The position numbers and the translations under genes were made by a program. Positions 24,208-31,572 of a stretch of 41,926 nt of DNA are shown here, piece by piece. This stretch comes from Candidatus Nomurabacteria bacterium RIFCSPHIGHO2_01_FULL_37_25 (GTDB taxonomy: Bacteria > Patescibacteriota > Minisyncoccia > Phycocordibacterales > UBA9973). Positions within the stretch are counted from its first letter, which is position 1; each line of letters begins with the position of its first letter. Below the pieces are notes generated by a model. That model ran no database searches, was not told where the DNA came from, and worked only from the letters and a program-made list of their open reading frames with translations. The stretch covers positions 83,974-125,899 of the forward strand of contig MFTH01000013.1 of assembly GCA_001786765.1 (NCBI GenBank), given 5' to 3'.

Positions 24208-25338
24208 ATGAGAACTTTATCTAAAATATTCAGGTCTATTCGGGCCTTTTCCTTATTGTTTGGGGCTTTTTTGTTGTTATTTGCCCCTTTACAAGCGCAA
24301 GCTGGGCTTCTTTCTTCGATTTTAGGCGATGAAGCCTATGCGGACACAGAAATCACCGAAGGAACTCAATCCAACTATAACTCACAGACTATGGGGCTTC
24401 TTCAAGCAAACGTTTCTTCTGCCTCAATTTTTGAAGATAAAAATGACAAAAAAGATAATATTATTGATGAAAATGCCAAAGTAAGCATTGTTTCTGACAA
24501 TGCCCTTATGCCCACAAGTAGTCCGATGGGTTTTTCCGATGGTAAAGGTGGCGCAGAATTTTCGCCGGAAGAGACAAGTGTGTATGTAGTAAGAAAAGGC
24601 GATTCTGTCTCTCAAATAGCTGAAATGTTTGGAGTTTCAGTCAATACTATATTGTCGGTTAATGATATGAAAAAAGGTGAAAAGCTTGCAGAAGGCGACG
24701 TTCTTTTTATATTGCCTATTTCTGGTATTGAACATACTGTGGCTAAAGGTCAAACTTTAGCCAGTATTGCAAAGCTTTATAAAGTGGATATAAACGACAT
24801 TGCTTTTTATAATGGTATTTCTGCGGACGCTAAGCTTTCTATAAACGATGAACTCATTATTCCTGGTGGCGATATGGTTCATGAAGGAGGCGATAAACCT
24901 GCTTCAAACCTAAGCTCTGCAATTTCTAGAGACCAAAACTATTATGCTACGCACCCAATCCAGAATCTTGTCGGATATTTTATAAATCCAGTGCCTATAG
25001 GACGCAAAACTCAAGGTCTTCATGGTCCGGGTAATCGAGGGATAGACATTGGCGCTCCAAAAGGTACGCCAATCTACGCTTCTGCTCCCGGAAAAGTACT
25101 TATAGCGAAGACAGGCTGGAGCGGAGGTTATGGAACTATGGTGATCATTGAACATCCTAATAACACAAAAACTCTTTATGCGCATATGACAAAGCTCGGC
25201 ACTCATTCTGGCGCGCAAGTATCTCGAGGAGAAGTTATTGGCTATGTCGGTTCAACAGGCCGTTCTACTGGTCCACATTTACATTTTGAAGTTTTCAACG
25301 CTAAAAATCCAGGCTCTGACTGGTCTTGGGCGAATTAA
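24208..25338 (+). CDS. LysM-LysM-M23 (LytM) peptidoglycan endopeptidase
   Basis: Predicted zinc endopeptidase acting on peptide crosslinks in the cell wall. From the ATG at 24208 the signal peptide is compact (FSLLFGAFLLLFAPLQAQAG). The track's TTG at 24181 adds only nine polar residues. Two LysM domains follow (YVVRKGDSVSQIAEMFGVSV and EHTVAKGQTLASIAKLYKVD), then the M23 domain with metal ligands in HGPGNRGIDIGAP, YAHM and GPHLHFEV. All ligands are present, so it should be active. It is monocistronic, divergent from the kinase-like gene, and ends 30 nt before a convergent tRNA-Gly. A role in envelope remodelling during growth or division is likely. Confidence 0.9.
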   Translation: MRTLSKIFRSIRAFSLLFGAFLLLFAPLQAQAGLLSSILGDEAYADTEITEGTQSNYNSQTMGLLQANVSSASIFEDKNDKKDNIIDENAKVSIVSDNALMPTSSPMGFSDGKGGAEFSPEETSVYVVRKGDSVSQIAEMFGVSVNTILSVNDMKKGEKLAEGDVLFILPISGIEHTVAKGQTLASIAKLYKVDINDIAFYNGISADAKLSINDELIIPGGDMVHEGGDKPASNLSSAISRDQNYYATHPIQNLVGYFINPVPIGRKTQGLHGPGNRGIDIGAPKGTPIYASAPGKVLIAKTGWSGGYGTMVIIEHPNNTKTLYAHMTKLGTHSGAQVSRGEVIGYVGSTGRSTGPHLHFEVFNAKNPGSDWSWAN

Positions 25339-25367
25339 AGTAAGTTCTAAAACTGCAAAGAATTATG

Positions 25368-25438
25368 TGCGGGGTGGGGTAATCGAAACCCCGACCGCGG
25401 TTTGGAAAACCGCCGTTTTACCACTAAACTAACCCCGC
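25368..25438 (-). tRNA. tRNA-Gly (anticodon UCC)
   Basis: Acceptor GCGGGGT/ACCCCGC, anticodon stem GCGGT/ACCGC with loop TTTCCAA, T-arm GGGGT-TTCGATT-ACCCC. CCA is not encoded, so the Cca enzyme is needed. Confidence 0.93.
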
Positions 25439-25516
25439 GTATTTAAATTTATACTCCAAAAAATAGACAAAAACAAGACTTGTTTTATTTTTCATAACCA
25501 TCTTACTATTTTATTT

Positions 25517-26764
25517 TTATTTATTTCTTTGTTCCAATAATCTCTTTACTGTCTTCGGCCATTCAAATAATGTTTTATCAGTCAAAAGAGCAATTGCTTC
25601 CTGAGTTGAATATTTACCAACAGTTACTAATTTAACATAAGAATCAAACGCATCTTCAATAATTATTTCATATTCACTGACAAGCACCTTCTGTGCTGTT
25701 TTTTGATAAAGCGGATCATTTTCAAATTTTTTTAGTTTCCGTATGGGTCCAAGATAATCATATGGTCCTTTTTTACTAAAAAAAAGGTTCTCCAAATTAT
25801 TTTCATTAAAGATTGACAAGTCTCTAGTCTTTGTATAAGCAATGATTTCATCCCGCACTCTCTCTAAAGCAACTATTCTATTTTCAATAAAAAAATTCTC
25901 AAGAATTGTTGTTTTAATTTCTATGTCTTTTTCTGCTATGTAACCTTTAAGTTCTATCGGAGATTTTATATACCCAAAAACTTCCCCAAAGAGTCTATTT
26001 TTTTGGTGTTCGTGTTCGTGTTTTTTGGTTATTTCGCCAGTTGGGTCATCAGAGTTTTTTCTGAGCTTTTTATCTGTGTTTATTACTGTATAATAAATAT
26101 CATTTTTGATTACAGATTGTGAGGCAAACCCAGCGTATTTAAATATAACTGGTTTATCTGCTCTTTCATACAACCTTCCTGCATTAAATCCTTCAGTATA
26201 AATATCTATAGTCATTGGTCCAACTAAAATATCAATTTTTTCTTCTTCATCAATTTTTACTCCTGTTAATTCACTTATGAGTTCATAGTTATCCGGAAAT
26301 TGTTGTCTTATTTCTAGAACCTTTTGGTGATTTTCAAAATATTTGTTTATAAGTTTTTCTATGACCTGTTTTTGTTTAGAAGTAAAACCGTATTTAGCGC
26401 TAAATTTTTCAGTTAATGCAAGAAGTTTCTCTTTTGAAACATCGTGATTAAATTCTATATTTCGCTCAATAAAAACACGAAGAGTAGCTAATGCTTCGCG
26501 TTGTCTCGCTAAATTTTCTTTGAAAATTGCTAAAGCTTCCCTTTTCTGTTCCTTAGGCAGACTTTTTATTTTCTGTAACTCTTCTTCGGACGAAAATATT
26601 CCATTAATTGGTGTATTATTTTGTAATTTTTCCTCAAAATCAAAATCTAAAAGCTTCTCAAATTCTTCTTGTGTAAGTTGTCCAAGAAGTTCTTTTTCTT
26701 TTAATGTTTTATATTTATCAAAACTATTTTCCGGGTTAATTTCTAGTTTTTGAAAATTCTCCAT
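25517..26764 (-). CDS. Hypothetical protein with HExxH metal-binding motif
   Basis: 415 aa, soluble and mostly helical, no signal peptide. KKHEHEHQKNRLFGE around residue 248 contains HEHEH, a match to HExxH, and RDEIIAY about 60 residues later could supply a third ligand Glu, as in gluzincin-type metallopeptidases. The region before it (DIYTEGFNAGRLYERADKP) is beta-rich and may be the N-terminal lobe of such a domain. A TATAAA box stands very close to the ATG. The gene lies alone between two tRNAs on the same strand. Peptidase function is inferred only from the motif. Confidence 0.6.
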   Translation of the reverse strand: MENFQKLEINPENSFDKYKTLKEKELLGQLTQEEFEKLLDFDFEEKLQNNTPINGIFSSEEELQKIKSLPKEQKREALAIFKENLARQREALATLRVFIERNIEFNHDVSKEKLLALTEKFSAKYGFTSKQKQVIEKLINKYFENHQKVLEIRQQFPDNYELISELTGVKIDEEEKIDILVGPMTIDIYTEGFNAGRLYERADKPVIFKYAGFASQSVIKNDIYYTVINTDKKLRKNSDDPTGEITKKHEHEHQKNRLFGEVFGYIKSPIELKGYIAEKDIEIKTTILENFFIENRIVALERVRDEIIAYTKTRDLSIFNENNLENLFFSKKGPYDYLGPIRKLKKFENDPLYQKTAQKVLVSEYEIIIEDAFDSYVKLVTVGKYSTQEAIALLTDKTLFEWPKTVKRLLEQRNK

Positions 26765-26812
26765 AAAATTTATAACATCAGCTTAATATTTATTTTTTAA
26801 AAATATCTGAAT

Positions 26813-26886
26813 TGGTCGGGCCGCTGGGAATTGAACCCAGTCTAAATGCTCCCAAAGCACTTGTACTACCGGTATACTACGGCCCG
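26813..26886 (-). tRNA. tRNA-Pro (anticodon UGG), CCA encoded
   Basis: Acceptor CGGGCCG/CGGCCCG, anticodon stem AGTGC/GCATT with loop TTTGGGA, T-arm CTGGG-TTCAATT-CCCAG. The 3' ACCA is in the DNA. Confidence 0.93.
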
Positions 26887-26891
26887 TCTTC

Positions 26892-26909
26892 GCGAGGCCA
26901 AAGCCTCGC
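26892..26909. repeat. GC-rich palindrome upstream of tRNA-Pro
   Basis: GCGAGGC-caaa-GCCTCGC, followed by GAGGCGGAGGCCC. It is a small GC-rich hairpin in the gap between yraN and the tRNA and could terminate yraN transcription, but no T-run follows. Confidence 0.6.
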
Positions 26910-26953
26910 TATGACGAGGCGGAGGCCCGATCCCCTAAAGTTAAATAACTATA

Positions 26954-27394
26954 TCATAAAATAATATCACTTACCACTTTTACTCTAGCGTTTTTGTCCT
27001 TTAGATTTAAAAATACAACTAACAGATCTACTTGCCATTCCTTTTCATCAAGATTTTTTGACAAAAGATAAGTTTGAATTGTACGCGCCATTCTTTTAAG
27101 TTTCCACGGATGCATATTGTCTTCGGGTTTATATTCATCTAATGTTCCCGTCTGCTCCCTATTTGAGAGGGCGGGCAGGTCACGATTAACACTACTTAAT
27201 GTTTCACGCGCAACAGATTTTACTTCAATAAAGTATAGTTTATTAGATTTTTCAGCAATAATATCTATCTCTCCCCATTTTTTTGTGTAATTTCTATCTA
27301 ATATTAAAAAATTATGTTTCATGAGAAACTTTACAGCCACATTTTCCCCTATCTCTCCTATTTTTTGTGTTTCTGAAGTAAAGACTTTAGGCAT
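26954..27394 (-). CDS. yraN: YraN/UPF0102-family endonuclease-like protein
   Basis: Restriction-endonuclease-like fold protein of unknown cellular role, often linked to DNA uptake or repair. I start it at MPKVFTSETQKIGEIGENVA (27394), which begins the conserved domain. The longer ORF in the track reads into a palindromic element. Signatures are GENVAVKFLMKHNFLILDRN, GEIDIIA and FIEVK, the last two carrying the D-E.K nuclease residues. The protein has an in-frame insertion RDLPALSNREQTG from a small palindrome after EVKSVARE. A parS-like site lies inside the gene at 27200 and a weaker one at 27315. Confidence 0.88.
   Translation of the reverse strand: MPKVFTSETQKIGEIGENVAVKFLMKHNFLILDRNYTKKWGEIDIIAEKSNKLYFIEVKSVARETLSSVNRDLPALSNREQTGTLDEYKPEDNMHPWKLKRMARTIQTYLLSKNLDEKEWQVDLLVVFLNLKDKNARVKVVSDIIL
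27151..27179. repeat. Small palindrome in yraN (encodes DLPALSNREQTG)
   Basis: CTGCTCCCT-atttgag-AGGGCGGGCAG dyad in a GC-rich patch, translated in frame as a loop of YraN. Confidence 0.7.
27200..27215. promoter_or_regulatory. parS-like site 1 (inside yraN)
   Basis: TGTTTCACGCGCAACA matches the bacterial parS consensus TGTTTCACGTGAAACA at 14 of 16 positions. Confidence 0.5.
27315..27330. promoter_or_regulatory. parS-like site 2 (inside yraN), weaker
   Basis: TGTTTCATGAGAAACT matches 13 of 16 positions of parS. Confidence 0.35.
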
Positions 27395-27428
27395 ATTTGT
27401 CTTGTCTAAGCTTTGGTAATCGTGAATT

Positions 27429-27552
27429 ACGAAACTCGTCGAAGGCATGTCTTTTTTAGGGGGTTTCGAGGCTGTCGAGCCGAGAACTTCAGGATTTTTC
27501 AAGCTTCGAAAAATCCGTACCCTAGAAAAAGACATGCCTAGAAAGAGTTTCG
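27429..27552. repeat. Two-hairpin palindromic element, copy B (upstream of yraN)
   Basis: On the minus strand the core reads GGTACGGATTTTTCGAAGCT, closing with TGAAAAATCC, then GTTCTCGGCTCGACAGCCTC and GAAACCCCC. It is closed by copy-specific arms CGAAACTC...AGGCATGTCTTTTT on one side and the complement on the other. The first ~30 residues of the longer yraN ORF are read from it. Confidence 0.85.
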
Positions 27553-27586
27553 GAATTTAAAGTTGGTAAAAGCTTGTTACTATCAA

Positions 27587-27602
27587 AGTTTCACGAGTAA
27601 CA
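27587..27602. promoter_or_regulatory. parS-like site 3 (intergenic), weaker
   Basis: AGTTTCACGAGTAACA matches 13 of 16 parS positions. Confidence 0.35.
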
Positions 27603-27612
27603 CAATAATATA

Positions 27613-27628
27613 TGTTTCACGTGAAATC
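27613..27628. promoter_or_regulatory. parS-like site 4 (intergenic)
   Basis: TGTTTCACGTGAAATC contains the perfect 12-bp palindrome TTTCACGTGAAA and matches parS at 14 of 16 positions. It lies in the AT-rich gap between yraN and tRNA-Gly. Confidence 0.6.
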
Positions 27629-27743
27629 TATATATAAATTTAATGTCTTTTATTAAAATATCTTTATTTTACAATATATTCTTGACAAAATAATTCTTTA
27701 GGACAATCTTGTAATATGTCCTTTATAAACATTATTAACATAG

Positions 27744-27752
27744 TTATCCACA
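27744..27752 (+). promoter_or_regulatory. DnaA box in AT-rich intergenic region
   Basis: TTATCCACA is a perfect consensus DnaA box. It lies in a 260-bp gene-free AT-rich stretch that also has a repeated AATTCTTTAGG word at 27691 and 27792 and is flanked by parS-like sites. No further perfect box is visible, so an origin call stays tentative. Confidence 0.45.
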
Positions 27753-27816
27753 GATTTTCTATAAATTAGCTTTGTTTTACTTAATGATAAAAAATTCTTT
27801 AGGTCACTAAACTTTT

Positions 27817-27890
27817 TGGTGCGGCCAAGGGGAATCGAACCCCTATCTCAATCTTGGCAAGATCGTATTTTACCACTAAATTATGGCCGC
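27817..27890 (-). tRNA. tRNA-Gly (anticodon GCC), CCA encoded
   Basis: Acceptor GCGGCCA/TGGCCGC, anticodon stem CGATC/GATTG with loop TTGCCAA, T-arm AGGGG-TTCGATT-CCCCT, and an encoded 3' ACCA. Confidence 0.93.
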
Positions 27891-28022
27891 ATTTTTAAAA
27901 CACTGTTTTTATTATAATATTTTATTTTAAATAATGCAATTATAAAATTAGCTTGTAAAATAAGCATTATTTACTAATTTTATAAAAAATAGTATAATAC
28001 AGTGATATTATAAAATAATTTT

Positions 28023-28094
28023 GCACCCGTAGTGAAATGGATATCATATCCGCCTTCGAAGCGGTCGTTGGGGGTTCGAATCCCTCCGGGTGCA
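28023..28094 (+). tRNA. tRNA-Arg (anticodon UCG)
   Basis: Acceptor GCACCCG/CGGGTGC, anticodon stem TCCGC/GCGGT with loop CTTCGAA, T-arm GGGGG-TTCGAAT-CCCTC. CCA is not encoded. The cca GTG start lies 10 nt after the discriminator base, so tRNA and cca are probably cotranscribed. Confidence 0.93.
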
Positions 28095-28104
28095 CTAAGT
28101 AATA

Positions 28105-29661
28105 GTGGAACAAGATACTAAAAATTTAATATCAAAAATACCAAAAGAAGTTTCATATGTAACAGACACGCTTGAAAAGGCTGGTTTTGAAGCGTATTTA
28201 GTGGGTGGTTGTGTGCGAGATCTTTTGATGGAGATAGAACCTAAAGATTGGGACATTACAACAAATGCTAAACCCGAAGAGATTATGAGTCTTTTTGAGA
28301 AAACTATTTATGAAAATACTTTTGGAACTGTAGGGGTATGCCTGCCCGCCAAAGTAAAAGAGGGTGTTTTACGTGAAACAGTTAATATTAATGTTTCACA
28401 AGAAACATCTAAGAGTAATGTTACTCATGAAACAGCAGAATACATGATTATTGAGGTTACGCCTTATAGAATTGAAGCAAAATATAGTGATTTTAGACAT
28501 CCAGATAAGCTAAAATTTAGCAACAAGCTCTCTGATGACCTAAAAAGACGAGATTTTACAGTGAATGCTATAGTACTTAATTCTAAAGGACATATAACGG
28601 ACATGTTTGATGGTCTAAAGGACATAAAGGACAAAACTTTACGGACAGTAGGGGAGCCAGATCATAGATTTCAGGAAGATGCTTTGAGGATGCTGAGAGC
28701 TGTTCGTTTTTCTACGCAATTAAATTTCTCAATTTCTCATGAAACGATGGAAAGTATTATAAAAAATTCTGAACTAATAAAAAAAATTTCAGCAGAAAGA
28801 ATTCGTGATGAGTTTGTAAAAATACTTATGTCAGAAAACCCAACAAGCGGGGTCATAATGTTACAAAAATTTGGTTTGCTTAAAAATATTATTCCAGAGC
28901 TTGAAGAGGGGATAGGGTGTGAACAAGGCGGAGCCCATTTATACAATGTGTTTGAGCATTTATTGCTTGCTTTACAACACTCAGTTGAAAAAAAATGGTC
29001 TTTAATAATAAGACTTTCTGCGCTCTTTCATGATATTGGGAAACCGAGAACTAGACGTCCCGGAGAAAAAAAAGCATATACTTTTTATGGTCATGAAGTT
29101 GTCGGAGCGAGAATGGTAAAAAAAATAATGGAGAGATTAAAATTCCCAAGCAAAGAAATTGAGTTAGTGGAAAAACTTGTCGGTAATCATATGTTTTTTT
29201 CTGACACCAACCTCATCACGCTTTCAGCAGTACGCAGAATTATTGCTAAGATGGGCAAAGAGAATATTTGGACTCTGATGAATGTCCGAGAGTGCGACCG
29301 AGTGGGAATGAAAAAAAAAGAAGCGCCTTATCGATTAAGAAAATATTTTGCAATGATAGAAGAAGCCTTAAGAGATCCGATATCTGTCAGCCAGCTAAAA
29401 ATCAACGGGGAATTTATGATTAAAGAGCTCGGCATCAAACCAGGTCCTCGGATGGGGTGGATTCTTCATGCGCTTTTAGAAGAAGTTCTTGATGCGCCAG
29501 AGAAAAACACAGTTGAACACTTGAGTGAACTTGTTAAATCGTTAAACACGCTCAATGATAGTGAACTTAGGGTTTTAGGAGAAAGAGGAAAAGAAAAAAA
29601 AGAGGAATTAGAAGAAGGAGAAATAGAAAAACTTCACACTAAACACGGAGTTAGGAAGTAA
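28105..29661 (+). CDS. cca: CCA-adding tRNA nucleotidyltransferase with HD domain
   Basis: Adds or repairs the 3' CCA of tRNAs, needed here because two of the four tRNAs seen lack an encoded CCA. 518 aa from a GTG start. The class II nucleotidyltransferase head has LVGGCVRDLL and the metal-binding DWDIT, followed by the RHPDKLKFSNKLSDDLKRRD region and the tRNA-binding RMLRAVRFSTQL. The C-terminal HD phosphohydrolase domain has ALFHDIGKPRTRR and YGHEVVG. Residues ~86-112 form an extra segment made of three 9-residue units (V..ET....) encoded by a 27-bp tandem repeat holding parS-like palindromes. It is downstream of tRNA-Arg, probably in one transcript. Confidence 0.93.
   Translation: MEQDTKNLISKIPKEVSYVTDTLEKAGFEAYLVGGCVRDLLMEIEPKDWDITTNAKPEEIMSLFEKTIYENTFGTVGVCLPAKVKEGVLRETVNINVSQETSKSNVTHETAEYMIIEVTPYRIEAKYSDFRHPDKLKFSNKLSDDLKRRDFTVNAIVLNSKGHITDMFDGLKDIKDKTLRTVGEPDHRFQEDALRMLRAVRFSTQLNFSISHETMESIIKNSELIKKISAERIRDEFVKILMSENPTSGVIMLQKFGLLKNIIPELEEGIGCEQGGAHLYNVFEHLLLALQHSVEKKWSLIIRLSALFHDIGKPRTRRPGEKKAYTFYGHEVVGARMVKKIMERLKFPSKEIELVEKLVGNHMFFSDTNLITLSAVRRIIAKMGKENIWTLMNVRECDRVGMKKKEAPYRLRKYFAMIEEALRDPISVSQLKINGEFMIKELGIKPGPRMGWILHALLEEVLDAPEKNTVEHLSELVKSLNTLNDSELRVLGERGKEKKEELEEGEIEKLHTKHGVRK
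28365..28380. promoter_or_regulatory. parS-like site 5 (inside cca), best match
   Basis: TGTTTTACGTGAAACA differs from the parS consensus at one position of 16. Confidence 0.65.
28392..28407. promoter_or_regulatory. parS-like site 6 (inside cca)
   Basis: TGTTTCACAAGAAACA matches parS at 14 of 16 positions; exactly 27 bp from site 5. Confidence 0.5.
28419..28434. promoter_or_regulatory. parS-like site 7 (inside cca), weaker
   Basis: TGTTACTCATGAAACA matches parS at 13 of 16 positions; exactly 27 bp from site 6. Confidence 0.4.
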
Positions 29662-29676
29662 CTGATTGGATATATT

Positions 29677-29698
29677 TTACTTTACTAAACTAAAGTAA
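29677..29698. terminator. AT-rich hairpin after cca
   Basis: TTACTTTA-ctaaac-TAAAGTAA is a perfect 8-bp stem between the convergent ends of cca and the PLP enzyme. Being AT-only and lacking a T-run, it is a weak terminator candidate. Confidence 0.3.
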
Positions 29699-29768
29699 TT
29701 AATAAACTTCCTGCTGGTAGCAACTTTCATAGTAAACCACTTCTGGACTGTTTGGGGATTGTGAAATT

Positions 29769-30785
29769 CTACCATTTTGTTTTTCCAGTATTAATAATTA
29801 AAATTTTCTTGTCTTTGGAAATTTTGTCTTTTATTTGTAGAAGCAAACCTAGCCCAGCAATCCCAGATGGTTCGCAATTTATTTTCTGTTCGTTTGCGAT
29901 TTTAATTGCTTCATCTAAATACTTCTCTTCCAAATTATAAACTTGGCTCATTTCTCCAGTGAGACCAGTGAATCTATAAAACTTAATCCATTGTTTTGAA
30001 TAGTTAGCAAATGGTAAAAATGGCGCATATAATTTGTCCATTTTGCTTTTTGGATTTGTAGTCTTTGCTCCTAAAATAGATGTTTTTTTTAAAATTTTAA
30101 TACTTCCCTTAAATCTAGGGTCATTTATTTTATAATTCAGTTCTTTTTTAATTATATTCATTATATTTTCATAAAGTTGTCCTGTGCCAAAAGGTACGAA
30201 AATATAATCCGCATTGCTGTTTATGATTTCGTAACTTAACCAATCATAAAATCTAACCGTTGGGTCGTATGCTTCGTTTGAAGTAATATCAAAACCGTCT
30301 TCATTTTCAGTTAATCGTAAAATTTCCTTCCAATCAAATGTTTTTCTACTTAAATCTTCTAGGAAAATTCTACAACCTACTTTTTTAAGATTATCTGTAA
30401 TATTAGGATCAGTTTGAGAATCCACCAATACATGCAAATTCGGCAGCCCATATTTTTTAAGTTGTGTTTGTATTGCCAGGGCGGCAGAACCGGAACTTAA
30501 AATAGACAGGATGGGAAGTTTATCTATTTTGCCAATCTTTTTAGATTTGAGAAATTCTTTGTAGGTAACAATCATCTCCCAAGCCATTCTGTCTTTGTGT
30601 GTTCCGGTCTTGTTATGACTTTCGTCTTTCAGCCAAACATTAGAAAATCCAGGCACTTCAATTTTGTATGTTGGTGTAGCAGGGAATTTTGGGTCATCAG
30701 GAGGGAATTCAGGTTTGTCTGGATTATTTTCTGATGCCACTACGATAGAGTTTAAAATCGCCTCTTCTTTTTCAGTTAAAGCCAT
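29769..30785 (-). CDS. Fold-type II PLP-dependent enzyme (threonine synthase / cysteine synthase-like)
   Basis: 338 aa. Probable beta-replacement or elimination enzyme on an amino acid. The Schiff-base lysine is in WLKDESHNKTGTHKDRMA (the K of GTHKDR). The cofactor-phosphate and substrate loop is SSGSAALA, the Gly-rich loop is VPFGTGQLYENI, and EPSGIAGLGLL lies near the C-terminus. This arrangement resembles threonine synthase more than CysK, but the substrate cannot be assigned from sequence alone. TAAAAT lies 6 nt before the ATG, so it is probably leaderless. The channel gene precedes it on the same strand by 18 nt. Confidence 0.75.
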   Translation of the reverse strand: MALTEKEEAILNSIVVASENNPDKPEFPPDDPKFPATPTYKIEVPGFSNVWLKDESHNKTGTHKDRMAWEMIVTYKEFLKSKKIGKIDKLPILSILSSGSAALAIQTQLKKYGLPNLHVLVDSQTDPNITDNLKKVGCRIFLEDLSRKTFDWKEILRLTENEDGFDITSNEAYDPTVRFYDWLSYEIINSNADYIFVPFGTGQLYENIMNIIKKELNYKINDPRFKGSIKILKKTSILGAKTTNPKSKMDKLYAPFLPFANYSKQWIKFYRFTGLTGEMSQVYNLEEKYLDEAIKIANEQKINCEPSGIAGLGLLLQIKDKISKDKKILIINTGKTKW

Positions 30786-30803
30786 ATTTTAATTTTAAAA
30801 AGT

Positions 30804-31436
30804 TTAGTTTTCAATTGGAGTAAATACTTTTAACATATTCTCAAAAAGTTGAGTGCTATACGATGAAAGATTAAAAATTACCGCCAAGGTAAGTAAAGTA
30901 AGTGAGGTGGGTATATTCCAAAAACAAATCGCTATGGCAATAATAGCAAAAACGACGGGTACTAATGTGCGGATGGTACTGCCACGGATTTCCTTTTTAC
31001 TGATTTCTGGATTTTTAATGTGTTCTGAATAAAGCACATATCTGCGCATCCAATATAAAGACAAACCAATTAGAATAATGTGTGTGGCAAATATTACGAT
31101 GGACAACTCATTTTTTGGAAAGTCGCCAAGAACTCTGGCGGAAAAAGGAATAAGAGATACTAACATGAAAAATAGCGCGTTTATATTAGTGAGCATACTG
31201 TCCACATTTTTTGCATAAACAGAAACGAAAAAGTGATGCGCTCTCCAATAAGTGAAAAGAAGAGAAAAAGACAATAAATAACTTAAGAATAATGGAAGTA
31301 AGTTCTCGACTTCAAGCCAGAGGTCGTGATTGTTCACGGGTTCAAAAATAATTGGTACTTTTATTTCAAAAACCAAAATTGTCATTACAATAGCAAAAAT
31401 CCCGTCTGATAACTGGTCTAATCTTGTGTGGCTCAT
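30804..31436 (-). CDS. TMEM175-family (DUF1211) potassium channel-like membrane protein
   Basis: I choose the ATG at 31436 (MSHTRLDQLSDGIFAIVMTI) because it opens the family motif and has TATTAT 7 nt upstream. The track's GTG adds 17 residues with no support. The motif (F/L)SDG.FAIV.T.LV.EI in the first helix is diagnostic for TMEM175/DUF1211, a family of K+-conducting channels in bacteria and lysosomes. About six hydrophobic helices can be counted (for example LLPLFLSYLLSFSLLFTYWR). The protein has one FSDG-type repeat, as usual in bacteria, so it should work as an oligomer in the cytoplasmic membrane. Confidence 0.82.
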   Translation of the reverse strand: MSHTRLDQLSDGIFAIVMTILVFEIKVPIIFEPVNNHDLWLEVENLLPLFLSYLLSFSLLFTYWRAHHFFVSVYAKNVDSMLTNINALFFMLVSLIPFSARVLGDFPKNELSIVIFATHIILIGLSLYWMRRYVLYSEHIKNPEISKKEIRGSTIRTLVPVVFAIIAIAICFWNIPTSLTLLTLAVIFNLSSYSTQLFENMLKVFTPIEN

Positions 31437-31548
31437 GCTAGAAATAATAGCACAAAACTCTTTTTTGGTATAGTTTTTGCTAGACACACATAAAAATCTG
31501 CTGATTTTTTGCTATGCTCGGCCCGTCCGGCCTGCGCAATGTCTCTCA

Positions 31549-31572
31549 AAAACTACACCTGCGACGAGTTTT
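31549..31572. repeat. AAAACT-ACACCTGCGACG-AGTTTT motif, copy 1
   Basis: A 24-bp motif with complementary ends covers the xth stop codon. Related words occur at 11532-11556 and 33716-33738. See the separate finding. Confidence 0.55.

Larger units (their letters stand above)
28365..28445 (+). repeat. 27-bp tandem repeat, three units, inside cca
   Basis: Units begin at 28365, 28392 and 28419, each opening with a TGTT..C/A....GAAACA palindrome. They encode VLRETVNIN, VSQETSKSN and VTHETAEYM. The unit length is a multiple of three, so copy number can change without breaking the frame. Confidence 0.8.

Noticed and set aside
28365-28445. CRISPR array
   Set aside because: The 27-bp units are contiguous, without spacers, and are coding; no cas gene is present.
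28731-28746. Eighth parS-like site in cca (AATTTCTCATGAAACG)
   Set aside because: Only 11 of 16 positions match, too weak to list.
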